In this document: positions 1-8,031 of the stretch, in pieces | Layout: each line of letters opens with the position of its first letter | Position numbering within the stretch: position 1 is the stretch's first letter | Assembly: GCF_023546765.1 (NCBI RefSeq) | Contig: NZ_CP097484.1 | Span: 3,876,001 to 3,940,000, forward strand | DNA from: Methylobacterium tardum | GTDB taxonomy: Bacteria > Pseudomonadota > Alphaproteobacteria > Rhizobiales > Beijerinckiaceae | Reading direction: 5' to 3' | Length of the DNA stretch: 64,000 nucleotides | Position numbers and translations under genes: made by a program | The notes under the pieces: generated by a model | The model's database searches: none | What the model was told of the DNA's origin: nothing | Seen by the model: only the letters and a program-made list of their open reading frames with translations

Positions 1-513
1 ATCATAATAACCACATAATGATCGAAGTTCCGCGCCGACTTTCCGTATCTGAGGCAGAGCATTAAGCGGTTCAGCACCGAACCAGCCGATTTCTAACTGA
101 GTATAACGCTTTGTCTTTAGCTTTTCATCGGCGCGAGCGACGATGCTTTTTATCGTTTCATCGGTAAGTCGACGCTTTGAATGGGTTTGCCCACAGTAGG
201 AGCAACTTAGCTGACATGAAGCCGTGGGTTGAACGACGAGGAACAGTGTACTGTAAGTCATAGAAGCATTAGCATTTTCATTGAGTACGCTGCGAAATTC
301 ATCTTCGATTGATGGTACTATGATCCCGCTTTCTTTTAATCTCTGGAAGTCGTTCAAAGTAAGTCGATCAAACTGATTTGTTGCCAGCTGATCCCATAAT
401 GAGGTCGATAGCCGCATGGTCTGCCCGGTCCTGGCACTGTAGGCCAAGACCGGATCAGAACCAGACGATGCTGCAGTGCGAGATGTTGTGACGTAGCGGG
501 AAAGTTTGTACAT
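1..513 (-). CDS. Radical SAM peptide-modifying enzyme, N-terminal part (runs off the left edge)
   Basis: The reverse strand is open from an ATG at 513 to the window edge (171 residues), with an in-frame TAA shortly upstream of the ATG. Residues about 97-104 contain CQLSCSYC, the CxxxCxxC motif that binds the 4Fe-4S cluster of radical SAM enzymes, followed by GQTH. About 45 residues later comes WFGAEPL, matching the GGEPL-type SAM-binding motif. The roughly 90 residues before the cluster motif form an N-terminal extension as seen in peptide maturases with a leader-recognition region. The C-terminal half, where a SPASM cluster would be, lies outside the window. The gene follows, on the same strand and 57 bases downstream, a small Cys/Gly-tailed peptide, so a RiPP maturase is the best inference. 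Base composition is clearly lower in GC than the chromosome, suggesting transfer. Confidence 0.85.
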   Translation of the reverse strand, partial: MYKLSRYVTTSRTAASSGSDPVLAYSARTGQTMRLSTSLWDQLATNQFDRLTLNDFQRLKESGIIVPSIEDEFRSVLNENANASMTYSTLFLVVQPTASCQLSCSYCGQTHSKRRLTDETIKSIVARADEKLKTKRYTQLEIGWFGAEPLNALPQIRKVGAELRSLCGYYD

Positions 514-570
514 CGATGATGCTCGCGCTGCAGTAAAGATTACGGCTTATGCGGCGAACTGAGATACAGC

Positions 571-741
571 TTAAGCTCCGCCGCACCCACAGCCATTCCA
601 GGCTAGATTCCCCTGGTCATCTTCTGTTATAGGCTGAGCTTCTTTTTCATTCTGAACAACGGCCGCATCGTCATCAACTTCTACAAATTCGATCTCTAGA
701 TCATAGCCTTCAGGAATTTTGAGCTTCAACTTCTTGCCCAT
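571..741 (-). CDS. Candidate RiPP precursor peptide with Cys/Gly-rich C-terminus
   Basis: This 56-residue protein has a basic start (MGKKLKLKIPEGYDLEIEF), an acidic middle (VEVDDDAA) and a C-terminal tail AWNGCGCGGA. Two ATGs are possible, at 753 and 741. GGAGGG lies just 5' of the second ATG, within the first few codons of the longer version, so 741 is preferred. A charged leader followed by a short Gly/Cys/Trp/Asn core, encoded immediately upstream of a radical SAM gene on the same strand, is the usual arrangement of a ribosomally made, radical-SAM-modified peptide. I cannot match it to a named RiPP family. The two Cys residues, or Trp/Asn, are the likely modification sites (inference). The gene reads as expressed together with the downstream enzyme. 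Confidence 0.7.
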   Translation of the reverse strand: MGKKLKLKIPEGYDLEIEFVEVDDDAAVVQNEKEAQPITEDDQGNLAWNGCGCGGA

Positions 742-974
742 TGAGCCCTCCATGGCGACGCTTAGGATCGCCGGGTACTATATTGTGCTGCGAATTTCAT
801 CCTCGTCAATAGTCTTGCTCGTCGGATGATCAGTACGCGCGATTGGGCTTTGCTCTCGGGCCGAGCATGGGAGGGGCTGCTTACGATGGTGCTCGGTGAG
901 GTCGCAAATGCGTAGACCGCGGGCGCGGCGTCGTGCAGCAAGCGTGACCGGGGTCGTTTCCATCACTCAAGACC
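742..974. other. Intergenic stretch upstream of the peptide gene
   Basis: This region must hold the promoter of the peptide/radical SAM pair (reverse strand). An open frame at 778-966 on the reverse strand has no ribosome-binding site and no recognisable composition, and I do not call it. No repeats were seen. Confidence 0.4.
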
Positions 975-1481
975 ATGTTTGACGAGGTTGCGTATGGACT
1001 GACCGTCCTAACTGGGATGCATCGTATTGCGGTCGTGGCGGTGTGGGCTCCAACGAGCATCCAGCATGTTCGGTGTCCTGGCTTTGCCTACGAGTTGCCT
1101 GTCTGGGCACCACGACGAGAAGCCGGGCTCGTCATGCCCGGCTGCACCAACGAGGCGATGAGCCTGCACCTCGAAGAAATCGCGAGCGCCGTTGCCCCCG
1201 GCGCGCACACCGTGCTGCTGCTCGATCAGGCCGGCGGGCACACGACCTGGAATCTCGTGGTGCCCGCCAACATCACCCTACTGCCGCTGCCGGCGCGCTC
1301 TCCCGAACTCAACCCGGTCGAGAACCTCTGGCGGTTCATGCGTGACAACTGGCTCGGCAACCGCGTCTTCACAACCTACGCCGACATCCTCGAGCATTGC
1401 TGCGACGCTTGGCGCAGCTTCATCGACCAGCCCTGGCGCATCATGTTCATCGGCCTGCGCACGTGGGCGCATCGGTCCTGA
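975..1481 (+). pseudogene. IS630-family transposase, C-terminal fragment
   Basis: From about 1131 the protein reads like the second half of an IS630/Tc1-type DDE transposase. LLLDQAGGHT carries the second catalytic Asp, RSPELNPVENLW carries the catalytic Glu region, and the end resembles the usual WRSF...WAHRS terminus. The first 50 residues do not resemble the N-terminal helix-turn-helix region or first Asp motif, so about half the transposase is missing. A complete family member is roughly 340 residues; this is 168 at most. It is a relic showing past IS insertion next to the RiPP genes. Confidence 0.75.
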
Positions 1482-1634
1482 TCAATGAGGGGGGGTATTA
1501 GGCGCCAAGGGGGTAACGACACGCGCCTACTTACCTAAGCTCGACTTTGGCCATATGCGGCGCGTCGATTGGGCGGAGGTGACGAAGCGGGCGTGCCGGG
1601 TAGGCTGGTGGCGTCCCCGCCAAGAGACACGGCC

Positions 1635-1844
1635 ATGCCGCCCCTGCCTGCCCGCTTCGCCGGGATCATCCTGGCGTTCGCGCCGCTGTTCGTCCACCGC
1701 TCCTGGCGCCATGCCCAGCTGTTGCTGACCGGCGCGATCCTGACGCCGGGCCGCCGCACGGTGGCGAGCGTCCTGCGCATCACGGGCCGCGTGCAGGAGC
1801 GGCGGTTCGTGAACGTCCACCGCATCCTCAACAGGGCAGCGTAG
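1635..1844 (+). pseudogene. DDE transposase (IS701-like), N-terminal fragment
   Basis: The 69-residue frame starts MPPLPARFAGIILAFAPL and continues through GAILTPGRRTVASVLRI and NVHRILNRAA. This is the characteristic N-terminus of IS701-like transposases, whose full length is 400 residues or more. A stop codon follows immediately and nothing downstream continues the protein. It is a remnant between the IS630 fragment and the resolvase gene. Confidence 0.7.
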
Positions 1845-2044
1845 TGCCCGCACTCCGGCAGCCGCGTCCTACTCGGGATGCTCATCTCAGCCTTCGCATC
1901 GCGCGGTCCGGTCATCCTCGCGCTCGCTGAGTTGCGACGTTCTGAACGAAAATTCGGGTCGCGTGCGACTGCATCCTTTACGGCTTGCAACCCAGTTGCT
2001 TGTGACGCAACGGTCAACCGTAGTGCTAATATTAGGTGCCGGCA

Positions 2045-2593
2045 TCATCCGCGCTCGCGCAGGACGCGGTAGATCTGCATGCGCGAACAGCAGAGCGCCT
2101 TCGCAATCACCGTCGGCCCATGCCCCTCGTCCGCCATTCGCCAGATCCCGGCGTAGTCGAGCCGTGCCTTGCCGCCAGTGTAGGCGCCTGCCGCCTTCGC
2201 TCGTGAGATTCCTTCGCGCTGCCGCTCCTTGATGAAGCGGCGCTCCATCTGCGCGACCATTCCAAGCACGGTCAGCACGACATGGCCCATCTCCCCACGT
2301 GTCGAAACATGAGGGTCGAGCACGGTGACGCTTGCGCCACGCTGTTCGGCTTCGTGGATCAGGTTGAGAACGTCACGGGTGTCACGCCCGAGCCGGTCAA
2401 GGCGAGTGACGACGATCTCGTCGCCAGGGCGTAGGAAGGCGAGGATGGTCGCGAGTTCGCCGCGTCCCTCGCGTGAAGCGCCCGAGGCTTCCTCGGCGCG
2501 AATGACGCCACAGTCTTCGGCCTTGAGGCGGGCGAGTTGAGCGTCGAGGTTCTGGTCGAGGGTGCTGACGCGGGCGTAGCCGATGCGAGCCAT
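2045..2593 (-). CDS. Serine recombinase (resolvase/invertase family)
   Basis: This 182-residue protein has the full small serine recombinase architecture. The catalytic Ser10 sits in IGYARVSTLDQN, and VVTRLDRLGRDTRD carries the active-site arginines. The long E helix follows (residues ~100-130), then a C-terminal helix-turn-helix (ARLDYAGIWRMADEG...SRMQIYRVLRERG). Such enzymes resolve cointegrates or invert DNA at short res sites. No partner transposase or obvious res site is adjacent, but it lies among transposase fragments and probably came with a Tn3-like or plasmid segment. Length and motifs indicate an intact gene. Confidence 0.92.
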   Translation of the reverse strand: MARIGYARVSTLDQNLDAQLARLKAEDCGVIRAEEASGASREGRGELATILAFLRPGDEIVVTRLDRLGRDTRDVLNLIHEAEQRGASVTVLDPHVSTRGEMGHVVLTVLGMVAQMERRFIKERQREGISRAKAAGAYTGGKARLDYAGIWRMADEGHGPTVIAKALCCSRMQIYRVLRERG

Positions 2594-2651
2594 AGGGTGT
2601 CACCTCAGGGTGGTTGGCTCACCCCACACACCACACCGGCAATAGTCGGCG

Positions 2652-3794
2652 TCAATGCCCTCCAGGCGTGTTCGCTATCGCTCGTTCGGGACGGCGCAGG
2701 ACGATGTCGTGTGGCTCGGCCGCGAGCACGAGCGCAATGCCGCCATCCCGAAGCGCGTCAGCATGGCTCTGCCATGAGGAGCCCGGAGCCACCTGCGCGG
2801 CCTGATGTCCAAACACGACGAGGCGTGGCGCAGGATCGAGAGCGAGCGGGGCGCCATCGGCGACAGCACGGACGAGAGGTGCGGGCTCGCTCCCACGCAT
2901 TACCGCAATCTCGGCGAGCACCTTGCGCGCGTTCCCGTAGGCCGCGATCACCTCGGAGCGGCGATCCGGTGCCGTGACGTAGTCGCGGTAGCGCTGGAGT
3001 TGACCCATCACGCGTGGTTTGAGGTCATCAGCGCGCAGTTCCGGATTCGTGAACAGCTTCGCCTCATAGAAGGCGAGCCGCGCACCCTCGTGCTCTTCTT
3101 CAAGCGCGACGATGTCCATGCGGTTGGCTACCTTCGCCTCACCTCCCGTGGGTTCGTTTGCGGGCAGCGCCATCTCGACGTCGATGACCTCGGGATGTCT
3201 GGCCGCAATAACCGCGACACCCTGCTTTTCCTCGCCGGCATAGCTCCGTGCCGCCTCCACCCACCTGCGCAGAGTGCCCGGCCCGTCGTAGGTCGCGATC
3301 ACCATCGGCGTGTTGCTCCCGGTGACCTGTAAGCCATCGAAAAGATCGTAGCCGTCGCTGGCCTGCGCACCGCGCACGTACTTGCGGTGGATCCGGCAGA
3401 GCACGAGGGTGCGCCCGGTCTTCTTGCAGGCTCGGTAGAGTGAGACGACCCGGTCAATATTTTGGGCCGAGGCGCACACCGCCACGAAGCCCGGCGCGCG
3501 CAGCCGCTCCACGAACGTCGCCTCGATCTCGCCCTCGGTCGGGAAACGGCCGTCGGGGGCAAGGCGGCCGAGCGTCGAGCCCTCCATCAGCATCGTGTCC
3601 ACCCCACGCGGCAGGTCGCGCAGCAGGCGCTCGAACAGCACGCCCTTGCGTCCTTGGGCGCGCAAATCCCCCGAGTAGAACAGCCGCCGGCGGCCGGCCT
3701 CCACGAGCAGGGCGTAGGCGTCATAGGCAGAGTGGTCCACCAACGTCGGCGTAACCCTGAACGGGCCGAGGGTGAGGGGTAGATCGTGCTCCAC
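2652..3794 (-). CDS. Chimeric ORF: truncated metallo-beta-lactamase fold plus nuclease-like C-terminus
   Basis: The 380-residue frame starts inside an MBL-fold hydrolase. LVDHSAYDAYAL and LFYSGDLRAQG match the region after the HxHxDH metal motif of RNase J/CPSF-like proteins, but the HxHxDH segment itself, about 60-100 residues, is missing upstream. From about residue 150 the protein no longer resembles a beta-CASP domain. Around residues 225-255 ANRMDIVAL...LAFYEAKLF resembles the D...ExK core of PD-(D/E)xK nucleases. The simplest reading is a decayed MBL gene fused by deletion to the 3' part of another gene. The alternative is a genuine two-domain protein with an alternative upstream start. 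No good ribosome-binding site was seen at the ATG. Confidence 0.5.
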   Translation of the reverse strand: MEHDLPLTLGPFRVTPTLVDHSAYDAYALLVEAGRRRLFYSGDLRAQGRKGVLFERLLRDLPRGVDTMLMEGSTLGRLAPDGRFPTEGEIEATFVERLRAPGFVAVCASAQNIDRVVSLYRACKKTGRTLVLCRIHRKYVRGAQASDGYDLFDGLQVTGSNTPMVIATYDGPGTLRRWVEAARSYAGEEKQGVAVIAARHPEVIDVEMALPANEPTGGEAKVANRMDIVALEEEHEGARLAFYEAKLFTNPELRADDLKPRVMGQLQRYRDYVTAPDRRSEVIAAYGNARKVLAEIAVMRGSEPAPLVRAVADGAPLALDPAPRLVVFGHQAAQVAPGSSWQSHADALRDGGIALVLAAEPHDIVLRRPERAIANTPGGH

Positions 3795-3950
3795 ACGGTC
3801 GTGCTTGCGACCGTCACTTCAGGGCCTAGTTCCAAGCAAACGACCGTCACATCTTGCGATTAGAACCCACATGTGACAGGTGGCGATTAAGCGGAAGTGA
3901 CGTCGCCTCAGGGTATACCCTCACGTGACGTGCGGGCCGACAAGATGCTT

Positions 3951-5999
3951 TTAAGTTGCGCGCAAAGGTTGAAGTACACGCCCTCCAAATTCAATGACAT
4001 TGGCCCCCAATCCTCGCAACTCTTCAATGAACGGCCTAGCCTTCTCGGTTGTCACCGCCGTTATAATCTGCCTTTCACGAAAATTAATGCTAGAGAATTT
4101 AAGAAATTCACGGAGACTTTCTTGTTCCATAGCCTGCTGCCCAGGCTCATCGAACACGCAAAGACCAGGGTGGTTGCCGAGCGGAAACTTAGACACCAGC
4201 ATTAAGGACAGATAGTAAGCCCACTTCAGGCGGATCCCATCGCTCGCAGAAACTTCGAAGCCAAGTTCTTGCTGCTGCCGTCCTTCATCCGTTTCAATCT
4301 CAACGACAGGACGGAAGTTGTCTTCCGCAAGTCCTAGTTCCTCAATCCCGTAGGTAGCAAAATGGTAAGCTCTACACTGTCTTTTAAGTTCGATTAGTAG
4401 ATTGGAAAGTTTAGCTCGGTCGCTGCTGCCTAGCTCATTTAAACGAAGGCTTCGTATTTCACTCTGGGCATCGAAGTATTCGCGGCTGATACCGCCCAAG
4501 TTGTCGCTGAGGCTGTCCATACCCTCTCTTGCGCTCGTAATTCGCTCAATCTGAGCGTTCAGCCGGACAATTTGCTCAATCTGCGCTCGCGAGGCTGAGG
4601 ATGCCGGTCTGGTAAGCGCTTGGCGGAGTTCGCGTATCCGCTGCATAACCGAGTAAAGTTCGGCATTGAATGCGTTGTATTTTCTCGCCAGCTCATCTCG
4701 TGAGCTAACCGCGGATCTTTGACTGGCTTCGTACAACTCGATCTGTGATTTGATAAATTTAATGTTTTGCTCTAGCGCCATAGTGCGAGAAGTAAGTTCT
4801 GGGAGAAGCTCCGTCTCTAGCGACTGATGGCAAGTTGGGCATCGATGTTCAAAAGCTGCTTTCCCTAGCCTAGAGCCTAATGTTTTGAGCTTCTGGGCAT
4901 CCTGGTTGCGGACAAGATCGAATTTCAAGACTGATAATCGTTCAGCGACTGCATTGACCTCGTCCTGAATAGTTGACCATTCACGACGAATCACCTCGAT
5001 AAGCGACGTCAATTCGTCTTGCCGCGAGCGCCGAGAGATAAGTTCTTCTTCCAATTCCGGCGAGGCGTCTTCTGTTTCGGATAATTCGATTTGCTCGAGT
5101 CGAGCGACTTCACTCTTCAGGTCCGCAAGCAATTCATTGGCTTCACGCCACTCGCCTTTGTAGAAAAAATCAAGCTTGACAACTTCGTCATGCAAGAACC
5201 TTTCCGACGGTTCGGGAGTGAGGTTGTGCACCCGCCCCGTTGAGCCGATTATTTCGCGTGCGAGTACAACTACCTCTCGCCATCTTTGAACGGCCGTAGA
5301 CATTACAGCACGCAGTTCAGCATACCTGAGGCGCGACTTCCCCGCATCGAGAGAAAGTATAAACTCCATTACCCTCCGATTTAAATCCTGAATCCGAAAC
5401 ATTGTCGGGAAAGGACCTTGTATGGCGGACCATCCTCTTTTCTGTTCAACGAAGAACATTGGAAATATCGTTTCGATATATAAAGGAGCCTCGCCGCCAT
5501 CGAATTGCGGAACTGATGGAATGTCCCAGCCGATAAATTTTGCAAGGAAGTAGTGGAACCCGTCTTCATGGCGAGCAGAGCCGCGATCATGAAGAAAGAA
5601 ATCCTTTCGGATTCCTCCCCCATACTCGCCCTTTGCACTGGTAAGGATGGTTCTCACCAACTTCCGATCTCGGCCGCCCACAATATCGCGACGGAGCACC
5701 AGCCTTTGTCCGTCGCGATTTCGAACAACCATCGAAACGAATGATCGCGTCACAGGTTTGTATGGCGCGTCAGCATTTGCATGGATTCGTTGGCGCATTG
5801 CATACGGTAGCGGGACCTCTAATCTGGCACCAAGCATTCGTTCTAGGCCGAGAGCATAAATTATAGCCTGTAAGCACGTTGATTTGCCCGAGCCGTTTGG
5901 CGCAAGGATTATGTTGAGCCCTTCGTGAAACGAAAGATCACAGCCATATGCTTCACGGCCAGCGAGCGAGCGGAGGCGGAGGCGCTCTATGAATAGCAA
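3951..5999 (-). CDS. SMC/Rad50-like ATPase of an ABC-three-component (ABC-3C) system
   Basis: The 682-residue protein has a Rad50/SMC layout. The N-terminal Walker A is APNGSGKST (residues 33-41) and long coiled-coil stretches occupy roughly 230-540. A zinc-hook CPTC sits at residues 387-390 in the middle of the coil, and a C-terminal Walker B, VFDEP, has Asp617-Glu618. Just before it SASDGIRLKWAYYLSLML replaces the classical ABC signature, as seen in ABC-3C ATPases. Members are thought to sense or process DNA in phage or plasmid defence (family knowledge). It is the last gene of a three-gene operon, 8 bases after the middle gene. GC content is lower than the chromosome, suggesting horizontal acquisition. 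Confidence 0.8.
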   Translation of the reverse strand: MLFIERLRLRSLAGREAYGCDLSFHEGLNIILAPNGSGKSTCLQAIIYALGLERMLGARLEVPLPYAMRQRIHANADAPYKPVTRSFVSMVVRNRDGQRLVLRRDIVGGRDRKLVRTILTSAKGEYGGGIRKDFFLHDRGSARHEDGFHYFLAKFIGWDIPSVPQFDGGEAPLYIETIFPMFFVEQKRGWSAIQGPFPTMFRIQDLNRRVMEFILSLDAGKSRLRYAELRAVMSTAVQRWREVVVLAREIIGSTGRVHNLTPEPSERFLHDEVVKLDFFYKGEWREANELLADLKSEVARLEQIELSETEDASPELEEELISRRSRQDELTSLIEVIRREWSTIQDEVNAVAERLSVLKFDLVRNQDAQKLKTLGSRLGKAAFEHRCPTCHQSLETELLPELTSRTMALEQNIKFIKSQIELYEASQRSAVSSRDELARKYNAFNAELYSVMQRIRELRQALTRPASSASRAQIEQIVRLNAQIERITSAREGMDSLSDNLGGISREYFDAQSEIRSLRLNELGSSDRAKLSNLLIELKRQCRAYHFATYGIEELGLAEDNFRPVVEIETDEGRQQQELGFEVSASDGIRLKWAYYLSLMLVSKFPLGNHPGLCVFDEPGQQAMEQESLREFLKFSSINFRERQIITAVTTEKARPFIEELRGLGANVIEFGGRVLQPLRAT

Positions 6000-6007
6000 G
6001 GGTGCAC

Positions 6008-6478
6008 CTATCCACGTGAAATAATCTGGCTAACAAGGGTTTCAGTGATCGCCTGTCCAAAGTGCCTGAGCGCTACTTTTTCCATTTTCAAAGAGTCGCT
6101 CAGCTCGCTGATGGCGTCACCTGCCGCAATGCCCTGCTGCGTTAGCTGAACTCCGGTTCGATTTGCAACCGTGAGCCAAGAGGCCAGCTTGTCTCCCACC
6201 ATAAGGTCGACGGCTCTTCCTAATGCAGGCTCGACTCTGACCCGCCATTCGTTCGGTTGTACTTCACGCGAGACAATGGAATTGAGTAAATTCTGAGAAA
6301 GCGGAGATTGAATAGCTTGGCTTAGCACATAAAGCTTCGCAAGGGAGGCTTTCCTTCCTCTGGATGTATATAACGAAAAGATCAGCACAGGTATACGCCA
6401 GCCGATCCTTAGGTCCCCAGAAACAGGAACAGGTCGGTCTCTAAAAGAAAAATACTCTGCTTCCGCCGGGTGAGACAT
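6008..6478 (-). CDS. ABC-3C system middle component
   Basis: A 156-residue soluble, mostly helical protein lies between the large ATPase and the third component, separated by 8-9 bases on each side. It contains SLYTSRGRKASLAKLYVLSQ and a C-terminal helix ending ITETLVSQIISRG. Size, position and the helical arrangement fit the small middle component of ABC-three-component systems, which probably adapts the effector to the ATPase. No catalytic motif is visible. The assignment rests mainly on context. Confidence 0.6.
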   Translation of the reverse strand: MSHPAEAEYFSFRDRPVPVSGDLRIGWRIPVLIFSLYTSRGRKASLAKLYVLSQAIQSPLSQNLLNSIVSREVQPNEWRVRVEPALGRAVDLMVGDKLASWLTVANRTGVQLTQQGIAAGDAISELSDSLKMEKVALRHFGQAITETLVSQIISRG

Positions 6479-6487
6479 GGATGCGCC

Positions 6488-7393
6488 CTAGCTGAAGTCC
6501 AGCGGGCACCGCACAAGCCAACTAGCCAGTACTCCTTGCGCCATATGCGTTTTTGTCGACTGTGGAAGCGTAGGAAGGTCTTTCCTCAATCCATCCTCAA
6601 TGCGGTCTAAACTATGCTTGAGCTGTGCGATGGGTGTGCTGCCATCTGCTCCTACCATCCGTAACCGTGATTCTTCAGAATCAATGGTCTGATAAGCTTG
6701 TTCCCACACATTCGGGTAATCACGCTTCAAGCGCTCCATCGTGTTCTCGTGGTACACGAGCCCACGAACAAATTCACGCGCACGATCATTTAAAGCTGCT
6801 GGACCGAGTTGAGGGAAGGCGCGTGAAAGTTTGGCGTTCAGAGCCTCGCCAGCGTCCCCCGCGGCCCTCAATGCAACGTCGGCAGCATCCGGAATTGGAA
6901 TTTGTATTTGTGGGCCCAGAACGCTTCGTCGTAGATTTTCAATTTCAGAAGCAAAATCGTCTTGACTGTGAACTAGTGCCTCAAAGTTCTTATGGATGAA
7001 AGGCAAAGATTTGCCCGCAAGCTCCTTACCTTTATTGCGGACATGAGTAACAACAGATTTATCGTCAAGGAAAGGGCATAAAAGGAACCATCGTCTGATA
7101 TCAATACCTTTCACTAAAATTTCTATTGCGCTCGCATTCTTAGCAACTTTACCGAGATCGCGAGTCGCTTTATTTTTCATCGCGCTAGATGCTTTTGCGG
7201 TATTAACCGTCTCTTCTGGTGCGTAACATTGGAACAAACAGCCGTCCGTCGTAAAAAATTCTAGTCCATGGTCGCCTTGAACCCGATCTGGCACCCGTTG
7301 GACATTCTCCGAGCCATGGCGCATTTGGACAAGACGGTGAGCATAGGTTTGCCACGCTGTGCCCTCCCAAACCCGCTCGTAGCTCGGCTGCAT
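6488..7393 (-). CDS. ABC-3C third component with nuclease-like N-terminus
   Basis: This 301-residue protein is the first gene of the operon; GAGAGG lies about 8 bases before its ATG. Residues 38-60 read VQGDHGLEFF then LFQCYAPE. A conserved Asp, a short acidic turn and a strand with Gln-x-Tyr look like the core of a restriction-endonuclease-type fold (candidates Asp41, Glu45, Gln55). The rest is helical and probably binds the partner proteins. In ABC-3C systems this component carries the variable effector or C-terminal module, so a DNA-cleaving role is plausible but not shown. A complete PD-(D/E)xK motif is not certain. Confidence 0.6.
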   Translation of the reverse strand: MQPSYERVWEGTAWQTYAHRLVQMRHGSENVQRVPDRVQGDHGLEFFTTDGCLFQCYAPEETVNTAKASSAMKNKATRDLGKVAKNASAIEILVKGIDIRRWFLLCPFLDDKSVVTHVRNKGKELAGKSLPFIHKNFEALVHSQDDFASEIENLRRSVLGPQIQIPIPDAADVALRAAGDAGEALNAKLSRAFPQLGPAALNDRAREFVRGLVYHENTMERLKRDYPNVWEQAYQTIDSEESRLRMVGADGSTPIAQLKHSLDRIEDGLRKDLPTLPQSTKTHMAQGVLASWLVRCPLDFS

Positions 7394-7455
7394 CGCTTTT
7401 ACCTCTCATGCAACCTTGAGCTGTCCGCGGCAAATGGGCAACTGAGCCTAACGCT

Positions 7456-7722
7456 TTAGTGAGAGACATCCACGGGTTTGAGGCTTTGGAGCTGCCCGAA
7501 CGCTAGTTCACGTTCGATGCTTGCAGCGCTGGTAGGCGGCGTGGCCTTCCGCGTATCGGCCTTGAACCGTGGGCCATGCTCACCTTCGGTGATGCACAGA
7601 CTGGTGGCGACCGCCTCGAAACTGAGACAATACCAACCGTCAGTCTGCCGGATCCGCGGCCATGTCGGGTCCTCAGGATCGGCATGGCCGCGGCTGCGAA
7701 CACGAATAAGGTGCGGCGTCAC
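7456..7722 (-). CDS. Hypothetical protein, 88 residues
   Basis: This small protein contains WPRIRQTDGWYCLSFEAVA, a compact soluble-looking segment rich in aromatic residues, and has no recognised domain. It lies between the ABC-3C operon and the DUF3606 gene on the same strand and may share transcription with either. The codon pattern looks coding (GC-rich third positions) but confidence is moderate. Confidence 0.45.
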   Translation of the reverse strand: MTPHLIRVRSRGHADPEDPTWPRIRQTDGWYCLSFEAVATSLCITEGEHGPRFKADTRKATPPTSAASIERELAFGQLQSLKPVDVSH

Positions 7723-7769
7723 CGTGACGACGTCCTCTGCCGCGCTGTGCCTCTGGGGCGGTCGCGCCC

Positions 7770-7952
7770 CTAACGCTTCTTGCCCAGCTCAGCGGCAATG
7801 TCCTTGGTCATTCGACCGACCTTCCGATGCGCCGCCGTAAGCTGGTCTTGCGTGACGCCCCATCGTTTCATCCAGAACTCGACAGCTTTGCGTTCCGGCA
7901 GATCGGGGCGGTCCTTGTCGATGAAGCCACGCTTGTCCTTGAGGCCGGCCAT
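7770..7952 (-). CDS. DUF3606 family small protein
   Basis: The 60-residue protein starts MAGLKDKRGFIDKDRPDL and contains AVEFWMKRWGVTQDQLTAAH and KVGRMTKDIAAEL. This matches the DUF3606 pattern of a conserved tryptophan-rich helix followed by a helix-turn-helix-like segment. AGGA lies 8 bases before the ATG at 7952. A longer in-frame start at 8039 would add 29 residues without family support. DUF3606 proteins are common small basic proteins of unknown function in rhizobia and methylobacteria. The gene is divergent from the methyltransferase-HNH gene. Confidence 0.75.
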   Translation of the reverse strand: MAGLKDKRGFIDKDRPDLPERKAVEFWMKRWGVTQDQLTAAHRKVGRMTKDIAAELGKKR

Positions 7953-8031
7953 GGGAAATCCTGTTGGGTTGGTAACATGCGGTGTGGGAAGAAACTCGCG
8001 ACGGACCCAAAATGTCTGGTCATCGTGAACC

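Noticed and set aside
778..966. Reverse-strand open frame of 62 residues beside the peptide gene
   Set aside because: No ribosome-binding site, low-complexity basic start and no family resemblance; position fits the promoter region.
975..1481. Intact transposase
   Set aside because: Only the second half of the IS630 domain is present and no terminal inverted repeats were found.
2600..2660. CACACACCACACC-like tract as a repeat array
   Set aside because: Too short and irregular to be a CRISPR or res site.
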